Positions 61,220 to 64,000 of a stretch of DNA of 64,000 nucleotides are shown here, one piece after another (the stretch's first letter is position 1; each line of letters starts with the position of its first letter). The DNA lies in assembly GCF_037975245.1 (NCBI RefSeq), contig NC_092569.1, forward strand, positions 28,925,668-28,989,667, written 5' to 3'. The notes under the pieces are model-generated. The model was given only the letters and a program-made list of their open reading frames with translations, ran no database searches and was not told where the DNA came from. Origin of the DNA: Apostichopus japonicus. Its lineage: Eukaryota; Echinodermata; Holothuroidea; Aspidochirotida; Stichopodidae. The position numbers and the translations under genes are program-made.

Positions 61220-62899
61220 TGTAGTTTGTAAATATTTTGTATATAGTTTGTATATAGTTTGTTTGAAAGAGATTTTACAAGGAACCGATTAATGTTTCTC
61301 GCACGCGTAACTGATGCATTTTTAAACTGTATGATTTTGGCAGAGGCTAAGCCCAATTTTTGTTGAATATTCAGAAGTGTCGGCATTTTAGATGAAAATA
61401 GTGCTGGGCGGGATTTAAGATTTTTAAGACAGTGCTAGGCGGTAATTTTTAGTGCTGGGCGCATATATATATATATATAGAATAGATATAGGGGCTTAAA
61501 CGACACTCTTGCATAAGAAACCTTGAAATAACTCGTCAAACATCCATTGTTTGAAACGCAGGACAAAATGTTGCTAAACAAAGTTTGGATCCAGCTGTAT
61601 AAAAATCGGTCAGAAGTTAAAGAAAGAAAGCGTTTTAAAATCCCAATCAAGGCAGTCAAGAGTTTCCTCATAATCTTACAATATGAGGGCACCTGGGGTA
61701 TAGTGGTTGTTTCAGCAATCAATGAGGTCTAAGTTAAGACGGATATTTTCACCTATAAATCTCCCTTTTAAAAACCAAGTTTGTTCTGGACTAATCAGGT
61801 CTTTGAGAACTGGAAACAGCTGTATTTTTTCGTTACTATGGTTACCTGCTTGATGAAGGGTATTTGTTAGATTTTTATTTTATTTTATTAAGGTATTTCT
61901 GATAATCTAGTTTACTTATATATAAGTTTAGCCTAATAACTGCTGAACGAGTCTCTAGCCATCCATGTTGGCAAATACAAATAATGCATCATGCAGCCCT
62001 GTTCCTCATCGCCCCCCCCCCCCCCCCGAATAAACGAATGGTACATTTAATGATGGCGCCCTCACTTCTTCTTACTACTATTATGTTGTTGTCATTAGCT
62101 TGCAACAACAACAAAAGGAGTTTACCCCTGTTCGACCTCGCAAGAGGTCCTACGGGGGTAAACTCCTTTTGTTGTTTTTGTCAGTAGACAACTTTGCCTA
62201 ACTTACCCATCTGATTGCTCAAGTGGGCTCTCATCTGACACCCACCGTAATTGACCTTCCACAGGATCGTCGGTGATTCCTACCCACAGATATCCACCTT
62301 CAGCAAATAGATTACCAGACTCTCTAAGCAAATTTGTCTACGAAAAAGTAGAGACGGAAACTAATCCTTAAATGAATTCTTACAATTTGGACATTCTTAA
62401 ATAAACGGATGACCCTTCTATCTACGCTTCCGCACTAAATGTGTGTACCATTGCACATTATTCATTAAGAAAATTTGATGTTTTCTCCCAAGTTTAACGT
62501 GTAGTTTCCACGAAGCCATGTAGTTCAGTGTACATAACCTCAGATATAACGCAATAACATAAATATAATTTGTTAGTTCATTTTGTCAGACCTGTAAAGG
62601 GCCTATAGTTGATAATCGTAAATTATATGAAATAATACATTGTTTCACCTTGATCTCGAACCAGGGATCAAGAATTGGTAATCTTCCAGAGGTCACCATT
62701 GCTCCAGCACCGATACCATTACAATATCCGTCCGCTGCATTAAAATTGAGTTGAAAGGTCAGGGAGGATTTCAAGAAACATCTCTGTGTACTACTGATGT
62801 ATATAACCTCATGGTCGGAGCCGTAACAACTGCAATTTAGAAGTTGTTCCCCTTTGAAAAAGAAGGGAAAATAGTCACATGCAGGTGTTTCGAACATAT
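58264..62899 (-). CDS. C-type-lectin transmembrane receptor (five 3' exons)
   Basis: Exons 62649-62899, 62207-62337, 60660-60793, 59497-59593 and 58264-58723 join in phase. The product has a C-type lectin domain (RCFLKSS, GYCNGIGAGAMVTS, GGYLWVGITDD, LRWVSDESP, MRDCVSVN, LPFICD), a short stalk, one transmembrane helix (IWTLIGIIGMLAVCLLIAGS) and a ~154-residue cytoplasmic tail. It would be a type I plasma-membrane receptor (lectin outside). The EPN or QPD sugar motif and the WND motif are absent: SPLEQSD stands in the loop and MWEFN replaces WND, so classical calcium-dependent sugar binding is doubtful. The tail has six tyrosines, including AYENEKV (YxN, the Grb2 SH2 type). The signal peptide exon was not found and lies upstream, possibly outside the window. 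Confidence 0.85.
58724..59496 (-). other. Lectin receptor last intron
   Basis: No element recognised apart from a G tract near 59340. Confidence 0.5.
59497..59593 (-). CDS. Lectin receptor exon: transmembrane helix
   Basis: Acceptor AATTTTAG, donor CTAAG|GTATGT. It codes PPNNATIWTLIGIIGMLAVC followed by LLIAGSCAVYLR. The hydrophobic stretch is about 22 residues, with NAT as a glycosylation site just outside and Arg at the cytoplasmic face. Confidence 0.85.
59594..60659 (-). other. Lectin receptor intron with inverted AT repeats
   Basis: At about 59690-59985 the word GTTAAGAGATATAGATAT recurs several times, and its complement (CTCTCTTAACATTAC, about 59814-59828) lies between long (TA)n runs, forming a foldback. 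Another (TA)n is at about 60485-60518. Confidence 0.7.
60660..60793 (-). CDS. Lectin receptor exon: C-terminal lectin domain
   Basis: Acceptor CTTTCTCACAG, donor GATG|GTAAGA. It completes the domain with MRDCVSVN and LPFICDVK, the third and fourth canonical cysteines, then PRCD into the stalk. Confidence 0.85.
60794..62100 (-). other. Lectin receptor intron with (TA)n and C tracts
   Basis: (TA)n at 61159-61217 and 61461-61480, and C tracts at about 61037-61046 and 62010-62026. No exon is seen between the two lectin exons. Confidence 0.6.
62104..62178. repeat. Long hairpin beside a splice donor
   Basis: AAAAGGAGTTTACCCC and GGGGTAAACTCCTTTT pair, extended on both sides (AACAAC with GTTGTT). 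Inside is a second perfect stem GACCTC-GCAA-GAGGTC. The pair lies in the lectin receptor intron, about 30 bases downstream of the donor at 62206. Confidence 0.85.
62207..62337 (-). CDS. Lectin receptor exon: WIGL-like core
   Basis: Acceptor TTTTTCGTAG, donor GG|GTAAGT. 43 codons plus two bases. LWVGITDDPVEGQLRWVSDE matches the conserved core strand and loop of C-type lectin domains. Confidence 0.85.
62649..62899 (-). CDS. Lectin receptor exon: N-terminal half of lectin domain
   Basis: Acceptor AAAAACAG, donor AAG|GTGAAA. It enters in phase 1 and leaves in phase 0. It contains ACDYFPFFFKGEQLLNCSCY before the first canonical cysteine of the fold (RCFLKS), then GYCNGIGAGAMVTSGRLPIL. An NCS glycosylation site is present. 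Confidence 0.78.
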
Positions 62900-63442
62900 C
62901 TGTTTTTGTTGGTTGAGGATGGTTTGAGACAACAACTTCTCAAACAAAAACAAACAAAAAAGCCCAAAAAAAAATTAAAAGACAATTCAGAACACATTAA
63001 ACGCCATAACATCTTAAGAAGATAATTTCTATTAGCCAGGTTTTTTTTTCATTTCCACCGCAGTATAGTGGTACAGAACAGGGATGTTCCGTGAGTCATA
63101 AATTCGGACACGGGGTCGGTGATCCAACCGGCGGCGCCGTGGTCTTGAATCAAGTGCCACGGACGAAACTATTGCTCCTTCCGCGACCAATAGGAAGTTT
63201 GTGCATTCGTCACCTCAACATTGCGGCACGCAGGTTCCAGCGACCGTATACACGGTACTTACACCTATTATAGGTATACCCTTTTATATAATACATACGC
63301 TAACATTTATATGCGGCATCTGTACGTGGAAGTCTAAGGCCAGTCTAAGGTAATAATTAATATCATCGGCTTATGTACGAAAGTATACACACTCAGCTTG
63401 ACAGGAAGTGACGATAATCAAATTCAAGTCTGTACTTAACTT
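62900..63442. other. Upstream of the lectin exons found
   Basis: No signal-peptide exon could be supported. A GC-richer stretch at about 63085-63240 has a 60-codon plus-strand frame without family features. Confidence 0.4.
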
Positions 63443-63823
63443 CAGTGGCGGAGCGTCCATACAGTCAGAGGGGCGGATGCCCACCCCCCCCCCCCTGACG
63501 GACTCAACTGGACTGCTGGCGCCCTTTTCAGCTTTTTACCACTTTTTACTTATTGGCGATTATTTACTTTTTTATTGCGCTCTCATCTACCTATTGACAT
63601 TTGTCACATTTTGTTGGCGATGACACGTATTTATTCTTCGTTTATCTGCAAATAAGCAAGGCCAGGAAAGGGTCATTTCCGGCGATCTAGGAAGTATCTT
63701 TACTCAAAAAATTTCTGTACGCTCCGCGTCAACCTGTGGTGGCACTCCGCTTAGATAGTGTCGAAAGCACCCCTACAGACCATTCTCGCCCCCCCCCCTT
63801 GACCAATACCCCTAGCTCCACTG
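63443..63823. mobile_element. hAT-like MITE, family 3
   Basis: Termini CAGTGGCGGAGCGTCC and the complement of CAGTGGAGCTAGGGG, flanked by CTTAACTT (63435-63442) and CTTGACTT (63824-63831), an 8-bp duplication with one mismatch. It has C tracts inside both ends. A short TTGACTTGTC tandem repeat follows directly. Confidence 0.85.
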
Positions 63824-64000
63824 CTTGACTTGTCTTGACTTGTCTTGACTTGTCTAATAGTCTGTTAGTATAATGGCTTTCAGTATATATGATTATCAAA
63901 TATAAACTGAATGATGTAATCACACTAACTGTCGGTACAGATTGGTAAATCACAAATGAACGTTTGCGTCGACCCACAAGGCAGAAATTTAAAGTTGCCG

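Overview
The window is eukaryotic genomic DNA. It is AT-rich, intron-rich and crowded with transposons, with no operons, ribosome binding sites or long uninterrupted host genes. The gene families (fibrinogen-related lectin, transmembrane C-type lectin, KMT5A-like SET protein) and the mobile elements (BEL/Pao, Penelope, hAT, L2-like LINE) point to a marine invertebrate. An echinoderm is likely and a sea cucumber is my best guess. That is an inference from family resemblance, not a match.

Three spliced host genes can be assembled from exons whose splice sites and phases agree. (1) A KMT5A-like SET-domain methyltransferase on the minus strand, with exons between 1163 and 3857. (2) A secreted fibrinogen-related protein on the plus strand with six exons: 19050-19140, 24868-24936, 29977-30038, 30792-30920, 36295-36559 and 47059-47327. 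It encodes 294 residues and appears complete from signal peptide to stop. (3) The 3' five exons of a C-type-lectin membrane receptor on the minus strand (62899 down to 58264), with a transmembrane segment and a tyrosine-containing cytoplasmic tail; its 5' end was not found. The last two are typical of innate immune recognition.

The most striking feature is in intron 4 of the fibrinogen-related gene. The last ~24 coding bases of exon 4, its 5' splice site and the first ~50 bases of the intron form a ~77-bp unit repeated about 57 more times in tandem (30921-35330). Most copies keep a consensus GTAAGT donor in its coding context. This gives an exon-intron junction minisatellite with dozens of decoy splice donors. 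Intron 5 of the same gene carries a second minisatellite (~54 bp unit), split by an antisense BEL/Pao retrotransposon (37821-45172) with indistinguishable 403-bp LTRs and a TACAT target duplication. Its gag is in turn interrupted by a 1.15-kb foldback element.

Other regions: 1-2126, tandem duplication around SET exons; 5099-5796, foldback element with an 8-bp target duplication; 6820-10560, an array rich in AGGTCA motifs, split by a solo LTR; 12881-15121, three tandem copies of a hAT fragment; 15.1-19 kb, small repeats and palindromes; 23-24 kb, a hAT transposase relic; several hAT-like MITEs with G/C tracts and 8-bp target duplications (24.3, 27.3-29.1, 53.9, 57.7, 63.4 kb); 48.2-49.27 kb, a LINE remnant with a long ATC tail inside a ~51-bp minisatellite; 50.3-50.9 kb, a GC-richer minisatellite; 54.8-56.5 kb, a truncated Penelope-like element whose inverted terminal repeats carry hammerhead-like motifs.
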